64,000 nt of DNA from Clostridiaceae bacterium (lineage in GTDB: Bacteria; Bacillota; Clostridia; Peptostreptococcales; Natronincolaceae): contig JAFIFG010000011.1 in NCBI GenBank assembly GCA_020832135.1, positions 18,330 to 82,329 on the forward strand, in the 5' to 3' direction. The stretch's first letter is position 1, and every line of letters starts with the position of its first letter. Shown piece by piece: positions 1 through 9,187 of this stretch. The notes below the pieces were generated by a model. It saw only the letters and a list, made by a program, of their open reading frames with translations. It was not told where the DNA came from and did not search any database. A program made the position numbers and the translations under genes.

Positions 1-468
1 ACCAAAGAAAGAAACTGCCGGTATTAAATAAACAAATGCAGGCATAGTTTGCATAAAATCTAAGATAGGCATAATTATTCTATTAGCCATTTGTTTTTTA
101 GCTGTTAGGATACCAATGGGAACACCTAAGGCAATAGAAATAATTGTTGCTGTTAGAACTAAAGATAGTGTAGACATGGTGGCTTCCCAAAGACCAAGGT
201 TATAAACTAATAACAATCCTAAAAAAGACAATATAGCAGCTGCATTACTAGCTAATTTCCATGCTGCCACAGTAATTAAAGCTATGAAAATAATAATAGG
301 AATAGCTATTAACAAGTTTTCAAACCCATTTAACGTAGCATCTAAATGCCTTGATATATAACGAAAAATGAAACGAAAATTACCAGTTAAAAAATTTATA
401 AAAGCCTCAATAGCATCGCCTAATGGCACTTTAGTATTTAAAAAACCTAATATTTGAAGATTAAGCAT
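1..468 (-). CDS. Glycine betaine/proline ABC transporter permease, partial
   Basis: Membrane permease of a ProU/OpuA-type importer for glycine betaine or proline betaine, used for osmoprotection. The open frame reads from an ATG at 468 to the window edge without a stop (156 codons), so the C-terminal part is missing. The translation starts MLNLQIL, has several hydrophobic segments and carries the family signature region LALGVPIGI-like (seen as IALGVPIGILTAKK) followed by DFMQTMPAFVYLIP, typical of ProW/OpuAB. Its ATG lies inside the end of the ATPase gene (8-base overlap, ATGCTTAA), so the two are translationally coupled. Whether a substrate-binding domain is fused at the C-terminus, as in some Firmicutes, cannot be seen. 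Confidence 0.9.
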   Translation of the reverse strand, partial: MLNLQILGFLNTKVPLGDAIEAFINFLTGNFRFIFRYISRHLDATLNGFENLLIAIPIIIFIALITVAAWKLASNAAAILSFLGLLLVYNLGLWEATMSTLSLVLTATIISIALGVPIGILTAKKQMANRIIMPILDFMQTMPAFVYLIPAVSFFG

Positions 469-1669
469 TTGCATAATCATTAGTTGTATCCTCCCCTCTT
501 GCAAGACCAGCTAATACTGCTCCTCTAATAATAATACCCCTTAATTTATTATTTTCATCAACTACTGCAACAGGCAGTTTAGAATCAGCTATTAAAGAGA
601 AGATATTATTAAGGTTAGTATCAGGAGTAACGGTGGGGATATCTGTCTGAATAATGGATTCAATGCTAGTCTCATTTTCTTTTACAAGTCTAGACACATC
701 GTCCACCATAGCATAGCCTTTAAGCTCTCGATTACGATCAATAATAAATACTCCAGAAACTTCCTCGGTTTTCATTTTTCGTAAAGCAACACGAGGACCA
801 TCTTTTTTGTAATCAACTGTAACTGGTTTAATCATAATGTCTTTAGCAGATAATACTTTAGACATATCAACATCTTCTACAAACTTTTCCACATATTCAC
901 TAGCGGGATTCATTAAAATGTCTTCTGGTGTACCAATTTGTACAATAACGCCGTCTTTCATCAAGGCAATTCTATCACCTATTTTTAAGGCTTCATCAAG
1001 GTCATGTGTAATAAAAATAATAGTTTTGTTCATTTTGCTTTGTAATTCTAATAGTTCATCTTGCATTTCTTTACGAATCAAAGGATCTAGAGCACTAAAT
1101 GCTTCATCCATTAGTAATATATCTGGATCAATAGCTAAAGCACGTGCAAGTCCTACCCTTTGTTGCATTCCACCACTTAATTGTGTTGGTAAATTATCTC
1201 CCCATCCATTTAGTCCAACTAATTCTAATGCTTCTAATGATTTTTGCTTTCGTACTTCTGGGTTAACTCCTTGTACCTCTAGACCATACTCTACATTTTC
1301 TAAAACTGTTCGATGAGGGAAAAGACCAAATTTTTGAAATACCATACCTAACTTACGGCGTCTTACCTCAATTAATTTTTCAGTATCCATAGAGGTAATA
1401 TCTTCATCATCAAGATAAATTTTTCCAGATGTTGCATCAATAAGACGATTTAAACAACGAATAAGGGTAGATTTACCACTACCAGATAGTCCCATTACTA
1501 CAAATACTTCGCCTTCATTCACTTCAAAACTTACGTCTGCTATTCCTACTGCCTGCTTTGTTTGTTCTAGAATCTCATCTTTAGAAACCCCTTGTTTCAG
1601 CAATTTCAATGCCTTTTCTGGACGATTGCCGAATATTTTAACTAAATTCTCTACTCGAATTTTTGACAT
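461..1669 (-). CDS. proV: Glycine betaine/proline ABC transporter ATP-binding protein with CBS pair
   Basis: ATPase subunit of an osmoprotectant importer (ProV/OpuAA family), 402 residues, the usual length. Walker A is GLSGSGKST at residues 60-68, the signature is LSGGMQQRV, and Walker B is ILLMDEAFSALD. The region before Walker A has the ProV-type extension EKALKLLKQGVSKDEI. The last ~120 residues form two CBS motifs, which in this family sense ionic strength or cyclic dinucleotides; that role is known for relatives, not shown here. The start has an AAGGAG sequence upstream. It is the first gene of the operon and the permease follows with an 8-base overlap. Function is secure, while the name opuAA would be equally fair. 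Confidence 0.93.
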   Translation of the reverse strand: MSKIRVENLVKIFGNRPEKALKLLKQGVSKDEILEQTKQAVGIADVSFEVNEGEVFVVMGLSGSGKSTLIRCLNRLIDATSGKIYLDDEDITSMDTEKLIEVRRRKLGMVFQKFGLFPHRTVLENVEYGLEVQGVNPEVRKQKSLEALELVGLNGWGDNLPTQLSGGMQQRVGLARALAIDPDILLMDEAFSALDPLIRKEMQDELLELQSKMNKTIIFITHDLDEALKIGDRIALMKDGVIVQIGTPEDILMNPASEYVEKFVEDVDMSKVLSAKDIMIKPVTVDYKKDGPRVALRKMKTEEVSGVFIIDRNRELKGYAMVDDVSRLVKENETSIESIIQTDIPTVTPDTNLNNIFSLIADSKLPVAVVDENNKLRGIIIRGAVLAGLARGEDTTNDYANA

Positions 1670-2255
1670 GTTTTCCTATCTCACTCCTTGTCTTTTCTTA
1701 CTATAAAATAGCTTGTTGCATTTTAAGATGAATTTTAATAATTGCTAATTAACAAAAAATATAAATAAAATTAAATTCAAAAAGTAAAAGGGTAATAAAA
1801 GATCATAAAACGTACTGTAAAAGTAGTTTATGTAAGTAGAATTTCAACGAAGAATAAAACAAAAAACTTCCTTTGATACGAAAATTAATTTAGGGGAAAT
1901 TGTATATTTTTTTTGTTCAAATAAAACAATTGAAATATCCTATCAAAATAATAACATAATAAATAGCTCGTTGCAAATCTAGCTTCCTTTTTTTGGTGAG
2001 ATTACAGGTTTTAAACGTTGTAAAACCAATGATATATAGAAAAATAAAAAAAAGAAGCCTTTAAATGATGACTGAAAATTATGATATGAAAATTATAGTT
2101 TTGAATTTATAGAATAATAAAACAGTTGCCCTTGAAAACATGCTATAGTTCTTTAATATATATGAGAAGAGATGAAATTTGAAATTAATAAGTATATATG
2201 TTAGGATAGTATTTGTGTCGTCTTTTAAAGGACAAATTAGAAGGGAGTTTTATAT
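1670..2255. other. AT-rich intergenic region between divergent genes
   Basis: No gene is supported in this 586-base stretch between proV (leftward) and the lipoprotein gene (rightward). It must hold both promoters. An imperfect direct repeat, aaatagcttgttgca at 1706-1720 and aaatagctcgttgca at 1961-1975 (14 of 15 identical), is the only structure that stood out. A weak promoter-like TTGAAA with AATATA 17 bases on lies near 2128-2156 ahead of the lipoprotein gene; this is only a guess. Confidence 0.4.
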
Positions 2256-2924
2256 ATGATACGTAAATTATTATTATTAACTTTAATGGTTGGATTAGTT
2301 TTTTCTGTAGTTGCTTGTACAGAAAACACAGTGGATGCAAATGATAATCAAGATGCTGTAGCTATAGTAAATGAAGAAGAAATCAATAGATCTGAGTTTG
2401 ATAGTATGTTAGAGAGAATGACAAAAATGTATACACAACAGGGAATGGATTTTGAAAGTGAAGAAGGAAAGGGTATGTTACAAGAGTTAGAGCAACATGT
2501 ATTAGATAATTTAATTAATGAAAAGGTATTAATACAAGAAGCAGACAAGAAGGGGTATGGAGCAACTGAAGAGGAAATAAGCATGGAAATAGAACAAATC
2601 AAACTTCAGTTTAATAGCGAGGAAGAATTCCAACAAGCTTTAGAGGAGAGTCAACTAACTTTAGAGGAGCTACATGAAAGTATAGCTAATGAAATAAAGA
2701 TTAACCAATATATAGAAAACGAAGTAGAAATGCCAGTGGCGACAGAAGAGGAAGCAAGAGAATTATATGAACAGTACAGTGCAATGATGGGTGAAGAAGC
2801 ACCAGAATTTGAAATGATCCAGCAACAGTTAAAGGTTGAGATAGAAAATCAAAAGCTAAACCAAGAAATGAGTAATATTATACAACAGTTAGTGGAAGCT
2901 AGTGAAATAGAAATTTTAATATAA
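2256..2924 (+). CDS. SurA N-terminal-like lipoprotein (PrsA-related, no PPIase domain)
   Basis: Exported lipoprotein of 222 residues related to the N-terminal chaperone domain of SurA/PrsA foldases. A lipoprotein signal ends in SVVAC, with Cys21 as the lipidated residue. The body shows the SurA_N pattern: AIVNEEEINRSEF near the start, then LEQHVLDNLINEKVLIQEA and long Glu-rich helices. PrsA proteins are near 280-300 residues and contain a parvulin PPIase domain; that domain is absent here and the protein ends after the C-terminal helix. It probably acts as a holdase outside the membrane. The gene stands alone, with RBS AGAAGGGAG upstream and a strong terminator directly downstream. Confidence 0.75.
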   Translation: MIRKLLLLTLMVGLVFSVVACTENTVDANDNQDAVAIVNEEEINRSEFDSMLERMTKMYTQQGMDFESEEGKGMLQELEQHVLDNLINEKVLIQEADKKGYGATEEEISMEIEQIKLQFNSEEEFQQALEESQLTLEELHESIANEIKINQYIENEVEMPVATEEEARELYEQYSAMMGEEAPEFEMIQQQLKVEIENQKLNQEMSNIIQQLVEASEIEILI

Positions 2925-2937
2925 TAATGACCAAAAC

Positions 2938-2990
2938 AAAAATCATGAAATCAGTATAGAATTTGTTCTGTACTTTTCATGATTTTTTTA
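2938..2990 (+). terminator. Rho-independent terminator after the SurA-like gene
   Basis: The arms AAAATCATGAAA and TTTCATGATTTT pair around a 23-base centre that can itself pair partly (AGTATAGAA with TTCTGTACT). A run of seven T follows. Confidence 0.85.
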
Positions 2991-3188
2991 TTGTGGAATT
3001 TATTATGAAGAATGTAGAAATTTATCAAAAATTAAAGGATTTTCTCTTTGAAACTAGAAATGATATAGGGAAGGGAATATTTAACAAAAAAATGTAAAAG
3101 ATAGAAACAGCCTTAGGTAAACCGAGTGAAAGTTTAAAGTAATAAAATAAAATAGGCTATTACTGAATTTTTAAAGGAGGCGTTATAT

Positions 3189-3683
3189 ATGGAGACAAAG
3201 GAAGAAAAGGTATATAGTGTATTAGAGGAGATTGGAATTGAATATAAGAGATATACACATCCTCCGGTTGCAACTATTGCTGATATAGAAGCATTAGCAG
3301 AAAATATAGATCCAATTCACTGCAAAAACTTATTTGTTCGTAATTCTAAGGGGGATAAACATTATTTAGTTTTAGTTGAGAGCTCTAAGAAGGCTAATAC
3401 AAAGGCTATAGCTAGACAGATAGGTAGTACAAGGCTAAGTTTTGCCACAGATGAAAGATTGGATAAATATCTAGGCCTAGAGCCCGGAGCTGTATCGGTG
3501 TTGGGGTTAATTAATGATAAGGATAAAGAAGTGGAGGTATTAGTTGATAAAGACTTAGCTGATTTACAGGAAATCACCTTTCATCCTAATGTAAACACCG
3601 CCAGTATAACTATTAGTTATACTGATTTTCAAAAATTCCTTAAATGGAGCGGTAATAAGATGCAATATGTTGAAATAGGATAA
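3189..3683 (+). CDS. YbaK/ProX-family aminoacyl-tRNA deacylase
   Basis: Free-standing tRNA editing protein of 164 residues in the YbaK/EbsC superfamily, closest in feel to the ProX/PrdX group that hydrolyses mischarged Ala-tRNA(Pro). Visible family marks are RYTHPPVATI near residue 22, HCKNLFVRN near 44-52, KANTKAIARQIG, the LSFATDERLDKYLGLEPGAVS block, and the C-terminal FHPNVNTASI segment. A PrdX protein sits in proline reductase clusters of clostridia, but no prd genes are nearby, so I give no symbol. The start is chosen for the AAAGGAGG at 3174-3181. The gene is monocistronic as far as can be seen. Confidence 0.85.
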   Translation: METKEEKVYSVLEEIGIEYKRYTHPPVATIADIEALAENIDPIHCKNLFVRNSKGDKHYLVLVESSKKANTKAIARQIGSTRLSFATDERLDKYLGLEPGAVSVLGLINDKDKEVEVLVDKDLADLQEITFHPNVNTASITISYTDFQKFLKWSGNKMQYVEIG

Positions 3684-3809
3684 TCATTATAAATAGATAG
3701 AAGTCTTGTGGAATTTCGATGAATTTCTCAAGGCTTTTTCTTATATAGAATAAAATACAACAATTTCCGAGGAAATATTTTAAAGGTTTTTGTCACAAAA
3801 AGGAATAGG

Positions 3810-4147
3810 AAAACCCTTCCGGATTTTTATTTTCAACATATAATGATAAAACAGGAAATAGAGCTAGGAGTCTTGATACCCAATCAGCTCTTAAAATAGC
3901 AGCAAAGTATGGAGCTACTATACAATTTGATGATAATTATCAAGCTCCCTATTTTAATTATATAGATGAACGTGGTATCAAACCTGTAGTATGATTTGAG
4001 GATGCTAGAAGCTTTAGGTCTAAATTTAATCTAGTGAATGAATATGGGTTAAGAGGTATGAGTTATTGGGCACTAGAGTTCAATTCACCACAAGCTTGGT
4101 TAGTGCAGGAAGCGATGTTTGATATTGTAAAATATACAGTAGATTAA
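3810..4147 (+). pseudogene. Remnant of a GH18 (YaaH/YdhD-type) spore peptidoglycan hydrolase
   Basis: The reading frame ending at TAA 4145-4147 encodes the C-terminal part of a family 18 glycoside hydrolase as found in LysM spore enzymes: ARSLDTQSALKIAAKYGA, then QAPYFNYIDERG, then FEDARSF, LVNEYGLRGMSYWAL, and a final PQAWLV segment. In intact relatives FEDARS is preceded by Trp; here that codon reads TGA (3992-3994), consistent with TGG to TGA mutation. The catalytic N-terminal half is missing; upstream sequence to 3683 shows no further homology that I can read. I treat it as a decayed gene. Selenocysteine at this Trp position is very unlikely. Confidence 0.7.
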
Positions 4148-4172
4148 AATGTTATCCTCCATATAATATAGG

Positions 4173-4220
4173 TAGCCCCTTGAGAACAATGAAGTTTACT
4201 CTCAAGGGGCTATTTTTATT
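4173..4220 (+). terminator. Hairpin terminator between the GH18 remnant and sufU
   Basis: TAGCCCCTTGAGA pairs perfectly with TCTCAAGGGGCTA (13 bp) and is followed on the plus strand by TTTTTATT. It lies just beyond the stop of the leftward sufU gene, so it may also end the suf transcript, although the T tract in that direction is poor. Confidence 0.8.
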
Positions 4221-4638
4221 CTAATGATTTCTTTAAGGTATGCCAAGCCAACACTGCACATTTTACTCTAGCGGGAAGATTGGAAATGTTTTGGAAGGCT
4301 AAAGCATCCTCTAAGATTTCTAATTCTTCCTCATTGGTGACTTCTCTTTTAATCATGCCTATAAAGGTATCCACAAGGTTCAATGCTTCTTGTTTTGTCT
4401 TATCTGTAATTAAATCAATCAGGATAGAAGTGGATGCTTTGGAAATAGCACAGCCTACACCTGAAAAGGCAGCATCTTTGATTATTTCACTTTCTAACTT
4501 TAATTGAAGGGTAATTTCATCACCACAACTAGGGTTATGTCCCTTGTGGGATAGGGTGGGGGCATCTATCCTTCTGTAATTATGACTATTTTGACTATGC
4601 TCTAAGATTAATTCTGAATAAATACTATTAAGATCCAT
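4216..4638 (-). CDS. sufU: SufU, Zn-dependent sulfurtransferase of the SUF system
   Basis: 140-residue IscU-like protein of Gram-positive SUF systems. It accepts persulfide sulfur from SufS and passes it to the SufBCD assembly complex. The conserved zinc and sulfur ligands are present: Cys38 and Asp40 in NPSCGD, Cys63 in GVGCAISKAS and Cys127 in RVKCAVLAW, which is the SufU rather than IscU arrangement. The gene is last in sufCBDSU, overlaps the end of sufS by 11 bases and has the RBS AAGGAGGT inside sufS. Confidence 0.95.
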   Translation of the reverse strand: MDLNSIYSELILEHSQNSHNYRRIDAPTLSHKGHNPSCGDEITLQLKLESEIIKDAAFSGVGCAISKASTSILIDLITDKTKQEALNLVDTFIGMIKREVTNEEELEILEDALAFQNISNLPARVKCAVLAWHTLKKSLE

Positions 4639-5863
4639 ATCCTAACCACCTCCTTACCTTCTTTAAACTTTCAACAAAGAAATCTATTTCTTCCTTGGTA
4701 TTATAAAAACTAAAACTAGCTCTAGTGGTTGCAGGAATTTCAAGATAGCGCATCAGAGGTTGAGCACAATGGTGTCCAGCTCTTACGGCAACACCATAGG
4801 AATCAAGAATACTAGCTGTATCATGGGGATGAACATCTTTTATATTAAAAGAAATAACAGCACCTCTGTCCTTGCTATTTTTAGAGCCATACAGTACAAC
4901 CTCATCTAGGTTAGTTAATTTCTCTAAAGCATAGGAGGTCAAATCAGCTTCTATAGCCTGGATTTTTTCCATACCAATTTCATTGATATAATTTATAGCC
5001 GTCATAAGTCCTAAAGCTCCTTCAACATTTTGTGTTCCAGCTTCTAATTTGAAGGGAAGCTCTGCAAAGGAAGCATAATCCTCATAAACGTACTCAATCA
5101 TATTCCCTCCAAATAAGAAGGGCTTCATTTCTTTTAATAGAGCCTCTTTGCCATAGAGGACACCGATCCCCATGGGAGCTAGCATTTTATGTCCTGAGAA
5201 GACCATAAAATCTATACCAAGCTTTCCTACATCTATCGTCATATGGGGTACACTTTGAGCTCCATCTAATATTACCTTTGCCCCGTATTGATGGGCATAG
5301 GTTGTGATTTTTTCTATAGGATTGATGTTACCTAATGCATTAGACATATGGGTAATACTTACAAGCTTTGTTTTTTTAGTGATTTTTGATTCAATTTCTG
5401 TATCTTTGATGCCGCCATCTTTATTTAAATATAGAAATTTTAAAGTTGCACCTTTAAGCTTTGCCACCTGCTGCCAAGGGAGAAGATTGCTGTGATGTTC
5501 TAGAATAGATACAACAATTTCATCTCCTTCCTCCACTAGGTTCATAGCATAGGAGAAGGCTAGTATATTTAGAGATTCTGTAGCATTTTTTGTAAAGATA
5601 ATCTCTTTAGAGGACTTAGCATGTATAAACTTTCTAACGGTTTCTCTAGCATCCTCATAAATTTCTGTAGACTTAATACTTAAATAATGAGCACCACGAT
5701 GGGGGTTAGCATTGAATTTTTCATAATAGGTGGTTAAAGCATCTATTACCTGTTTAGGCTTATGGGTTGTAGCTGCATTATCAAAATAAATGAGGCTTTT
5801 TTCATTGATCTGCTGTGATAGGGCGGGGAAATCCTTTCGAATATCCTGCATGAAATTTTGCAT
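4628..5863 (-). CDS. sufS: SufS cysteine desulfurase
   Basis: Group II PLP-dependent cysteine desulfurase, 411 residues, which takes sulfur from cysteine as a persulfide for Fe-S cluster assembly. The PLP lysine is Lys226 in FSGHKMLAP. The persulfide cysteine is Cys366 in RAGHHCAQPLM. AATTHKP near residue 31 and LEHHSNLLPW near 121 are also family blocks. The start has AAAGGAGG upstream. It sits between sufD and sufU, which is the standard Firmicutes order. Confidence 0.96.
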   Translation of the reverse strand: MQNFMQDIRKDFPALSQQINEKSLIYFDNAATTHKPKQVIDALTTYYEKFNANPHRGAHYLSIKSTEIYEDARETVRKFIHAKSSKEIIFTKNATESLNILAFSYAMNLVEEGDEIVVSILEHHSNLLPWQQVAKLKGATLKFLYLNKDGGIKDTEIESKITKKTKLVSITHMSNALGNINPIEKITTYAHQYGAKVILDGAQSVPHMTIDVGKLGIDFMVFSGHKMLAPMGIGVLYGKEALLKEMKPFLFGGNMIEYVYEDYASFAELPFKLEAGTQNVEGALGLMTAINYINEIGMEKIQAIEADLTSYALEKLTNLDEVVLYGSKNSKDRGAVISFNIKDVHPHDTASILDSYGVAVRAGHHCAQPLMRYLEIPATTRASFSFYNTKEEIDFFVESLKKVRRWLGYGS

Positions 5864-5875
5864 TATACCCCTCCT

Positions 5876-7009
5876 TTAAACGTCCATTAGACGCTGATTC
5901 ATTATATTTTGAATTTCTTCTCTCATACTTGAAAGCGGAATTTTATCTATAATTGGTGTAAAGTAAGATTCCACAATAAGCTTTTTAGCTTCCTTTTCAC
6001 TAAAACCTCTACTCATAATATAGAACAATTGATCCTCATCAATTTTACCAGCACTTGCTGCATGTAAACCTTCTACATCATCCTCTTGGCAAAGGAGAAG
6101 AGGAATAGCTTGGGACTTTACAGTTTTATCCAACAGAATGGTATATTCTTCCTCACTGGCCTTTGATAAGGTAGAACCCTTTTTAAAATCTAGAGTGCCC
6201 TTGAAAGTTTTTTTCGCTTTACCCATTAAAGCACCGTAGGCATTAATACGACTGAGGGTCTTCTTACCTATATGGCTCATAATATAGTTCATATCTAAAG
6301 TTCTACTACCATTTACAAGGTAAATAGAATCTAAATTACTCTCACTAGCTTCTTCTTCTAAATTAGAAATATAGCTGACAACACTTTTATCACTACCAAC
6401 TTCAATAGAAACATAATTTGCTTTAGCATTTTCACCAATATAAGCGATGTTAGAGTCTAAATTAATAGAAGTGTCATTAAGATCTTGAAGCTTTATAAGG
6501 TTTATAGTAGCCCCATCCTTTGCATAAATTTTTGTTAAACCATTATGAAGGGCTGATGTGTTATCGATGGAAGTATAGTCTATAATTACTGTAACTTCGC
6601 TATTCTCCTCTGCAACAATAAAATTTTTATCCATAATCATAGGATTGCTCTCATCTGGTTTATAGGAAATAATCACTGGATCTTGAATTTTGTCCTTTAC
6701 ATGAATAAAAGCACCCGTGTTATAAAAGGTATCTACCATTTTGACAAATGTATCCGATACACCGATATTACCTTTATTTTTGAAATAATTCTCTGCTTCT
6801 AAATAATGAATATTTTCTGCCATGGCCTTTACATCTATGTTGCCAGAGGGGACAGCTGTAAAGCAACCTTTATTATAGGGTAAAACCTTCTCCATAGTGA
6901 AATCATCCAACTGAAATTCATTTACCTTAAGCCATCTCCATGTAATCACTGGCAATCTATTTGTTTGTATGGTTGGTGCTTCATTGATTTCTGCCAATAT
7001 ATCCTTCAT
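5876..7009 (-). CDS. sufD: SufD, Fe-S cluster assembly scaffold subunit
   Basis: 377-residue beta-helix protein that forms the SufBC2D complex. It shares the C-terminal SufB/SufD pattern: AASAGKIDEDQLFYIMSRGFSEKEAKKLI-type sequence near residues 313-345, where the family keeps a histidine (VEGLHAASAG). The N-terminal part is divergent, as is normal for SufD. It starts 12 bases after the sufB stop, with RBS AAGGAGGG. Confidence 0.93.
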   Translation of the reverse strand: MKDILAEINEAPTIQTNRLPVITWRWLKVNEFQLDDFTMEKVLPYNKGCFTAVPSGNIDVKAMAENIHYLEAENYFKNKGNIGVSDTFVKMVDTFYNTGAFIHVKDKIQDPVIISYKPDESNPMIMDKNFIVAEENSEVTVIIDYTSIDNTSALHNGLTKIYAKDGATINLIKLQDLNDTSINLDSNIAYIGENAKANYVSIEVGSDKSVVSYISNLEEEASESNLDSIYLVNGSRTLDMNYIMSHIGKKTLSRINAYGALMGKAKKTFKGTLDFKKGSTLSKASEEEYTILLDKTVKSQAIPLLLCQEDDVEGLHAASAGKIDEDQLFYIMSRGFSEKEAKKLIVESYFTPIIDKIPLSSMREEIQNIMNQRLMDV

Positions 7010-7023
7010 TCCTTTCCCTCCTT

Positions 7024-8433
7024 TTAACCAATAGTACCTTCAAGTTCTAAATTAATAAGATTATTAAGTTCAACAGCATATTCCAGAGGGAGTTCTTTTG
7101 TAATAGGCTCTACAAACCCCCGTACTATCATGGCCTTCGCTTCTTCTTCACTAATACCTCGACTCATGAGATAGAAAATGGCTTCTTCGCTAATTCTGCC
7201 AATTTTCGCTTCATGCCCTAAGTCAACTTCGTCATTTCTAATGTCGATAACTGGAATAGTATCAGATTTAGATGCATTATCCAACATCAAGGATTCGCAA
7301 GTAACGGTGGACTTAGAATGATGAGCATTTTCTGCAATTTTTACCACTCCTCTATAGACGGCGACTCCTCCACCCTTAGAAATGGATTTAGAGTTAATAT
7401 TAGAAGAGGTATAGGGGGCTGCATGAATTACTTTTGTTCCAGTATCTAAGGTTTGTCCCTGTGCAGCAAAGGTAATGCCGGTAAATTCTGCCCTAGCACC
7501 TTCCCCCTTTAAAATACTCATAGGATATAGCATAGACACTTTGGAACCAAAGGATCCTGATACCCACTCGATGGTGGCATTTTTATCGACAATAGCTCTT
7601 TTGGTATTAAGATTATACATATTTCTAGACCAATTCTCTATCGTACTATACCTTAAGGTGGCATCCTCCTTCACAAATAACTCTACACAACCCGCATGTA
7701 AGTTGATTACCGAATGCATAGGGGCTGAGCAACCTTCAATGAAGTGAAGACTGGCTCCCTTTTCCACAACAATTAAGGTATGTTCAAACTGTCCCGCACC
7801 TGGAGCATTTAATCTAAAATAAGATTGCAGAGGAATTTCTACACGAATCCCTTGGGGAACGTAAACAAAGGAACCTCCAGACCAAACTGCTCCATGAAGA
7901 GCAGCAAATTTATGATCCTTCGGTGGAACTGCCTTCATGAAGTATTCTTTAACAATAGCTTCATATTCATGAATAGCAGTTTCCATATCGGTATAAATAA
8001 CACCCTGATCAACTAATTCTTGCTTTATACTATGGTATACTACCTCTGAATCATATTGAGCGCCAACACCTGCCAAAGCTTCTCTTTCTGCTTTTGGAAT
8101 TCCCAATCGGTCAAAGGTTTCTTTGATGTCTTCCGGGACATCTTTCCAACTGGTATTTAAATTAGTGTCGGGACGAATATAAGTAATGATATTTTCCATA
8201 TCTACCTCAGAGATATCAGGTCCCCAAGGAGGTAGATCAAGGCTATGATAAACTTCAAGGGAATGAAGTCTAAATTCTGTCATCCATTGAGGTTCATTTT
8301 TTTCTTTAGACATTTCCTTAATTATTTCTGGAGTAAGTCCTTTCTCAGCCTTATAGCTATACCGGACTTCATTTTTAATATCATAAATACCACGATCGAT
8401 ATCTTCAATATAAGTCTTTTGTTTCTTTTCCAT
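7024..8433 (-). CDS. sufB: SufB, Fe-S cluster assembly scaffold
   Basis: Core scaffold subunit of SufBCD on which Fe-S clusters are built, 469 residues, the family length. Very conserved SufB blocks are readable: GIPKAERE, GAQYDSEVVYH, VWSGGSFVYVPQG, INLHAGCVELFV, TIENWSRN and the C-terminal EAKIGRISEEAIFYLMSRG. I start at ATG 8433 (MEKKQKTYIED) because GGAGGTG is spaced correctly before it; an upstream GTG at 8442 lies within that RBS and overlaps sufC. Confidence 0.95.
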   Translation of the reverse strand: MEKKQKTYIEDIDRGIYDIKNEVRYSYKAEKGLTPEIIKEMSKEKNEPQWMTEFRLHSLEVYHSLDLPPWGPDISEVDMENIITYIRPDTNLNTSWKDVPEDIKETFDRLGIPKAEREALAGVGAQYDSEVVYHSIKQELVDQGVIYTDMETAIHEYEAIVKEYFMKAVPPKDHKFAALHGAVWSGGSFVYVPQGIRVEIPLQSYFRLNAPGAGQFEHTLIVVEKGASLHFIEGCSAPMHSVINLHAGCVELFVKEDATLRYSTIENWSRNMYNLNTKRAIVDKNATIEWVSGSFGSKVSMLYPMSILKGEGARAEFTGITFAAQGQTLDTGTKVIHAAPYTSSNINSKSISKGGGVAVYRGVVKIAENAHHSKSTVTCESLMLDNASKSDTIPVIDIRNDEVDLGHEAKIGRISEEAIFYLMSRGISEEEAKAMIVRGFVEPITKELPLEYAVELNNLINLELEGTIG

Positions 8434-8434
8434 A

Positions 8435-9187
8435 TTACACACCTCCTTGATTACTTAACCACTCATAGCCTTTGCTTTCTATCTCATCCGCTAGAGATCC
8501 ATCGGAGGTTTTGACGATTTTTCCGTCAAGAAGAACATGTACATAGTTAGGCTTGATATAATCCAGCAGCTTCTTATGATGGGTAATAATAAGTATGGCG
8601 TTATTTTCATTAGCCAGTGTATTTACACCTTCAGCTACTACTTTGATGGCATCTACGTCCAAGCCGGAATCAGTTTCATCAAGAACAGCAAGCTTAGGTT
8701 CTAAAACCGCCATTTGAAGAATCTCATTTTTCTTTTTTTCTCCTCCAGAAAAACCTACATTTAAGTATCTGCTGCCATAAGTTTCATCTATTTTAAGAAG
8801 TTTCATTTGTTCTCTTAAAGCTTTTTTAAAGGGTAAAAACTTTACAGGCTCGCCAGTAACGGCAGATTTGGCTGCCCTTAGAAAGTTTTCAACCGTAATA
8901 CCTGCAACCTCTTCAGGGTATTGGAAGGATAAGAAAACACCTATTTTAGCCTTTTCATCGGCAGAAAAGCCGTTGATGCTTTCACCTTCAAATAATATAT
9001 TACCTTCAGTAATTTCATGTTTAGGATGGCTCATTAGGACATTGGCCAAGGTAGACTTTCCGGCTCCATTAGGTCCCATAATCACATGGATCTCCCCTTG
9101 GTTTATGGAAAGGTTAATACCTTTTAAAATTTCTGTATGCTCAATGGATGATTTAAGATTTTGAATTTCTAATAATTTTTTACTCAT
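8435..9187 (-). CDS. sufC: SufC, ABC-type ATPase of the SUF complex
   Basis: 250-residue cytosolic ATPase that powers SufBC2D. Walker A is GPNGAGKST at residues 38-46, the SufC signature is GFSGGEKKKNEI, and Walker B reads AVLDETDSGLD followed by the switch histidine in ITHHKKLL. It is the first gene of the sufCBDSU operon. The RBS AAGGAG lies just upstream. Confidence 0.96.
   Translation of the reverse strand: MSKKLLEIQNLKSSIEHTEILKGINLSINQGEIHVIMGPNGAGKSTLANVLMSHPKHEITEGNILFEGESINGFSADEKAKIGVFLSFQYPEEVAGITVENFLRAAKSAVTGEPVKFLPFKKALREQMKLLKIDETYGSRYLNVGFSGGEKKKNEILQMAVLEPKLAVLDETDSGLDVDAIKVVAEGVNTLANENNAILIITHHKKLLDYIKPNYVHVLLDGKIVKTSDGSLADEIESKGYEWLSNQGGV

Noticed and set aside
1706..1975. 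Pair of 15-base repeats as attachment sites of a mobile element
   Set aside because: Only 14 of 15 bases match, the enclosed 240 bases hold no gene, and nothing nearby looks like an integrase or transposase.
3992..3994. In-frame TGA in the GH18 remnant as possible selenocysteine
   Set aside because: Relatives have Trp here, the rest of the gene is missing, and no function would be gained; a TGG to TGA mutation is simpler.
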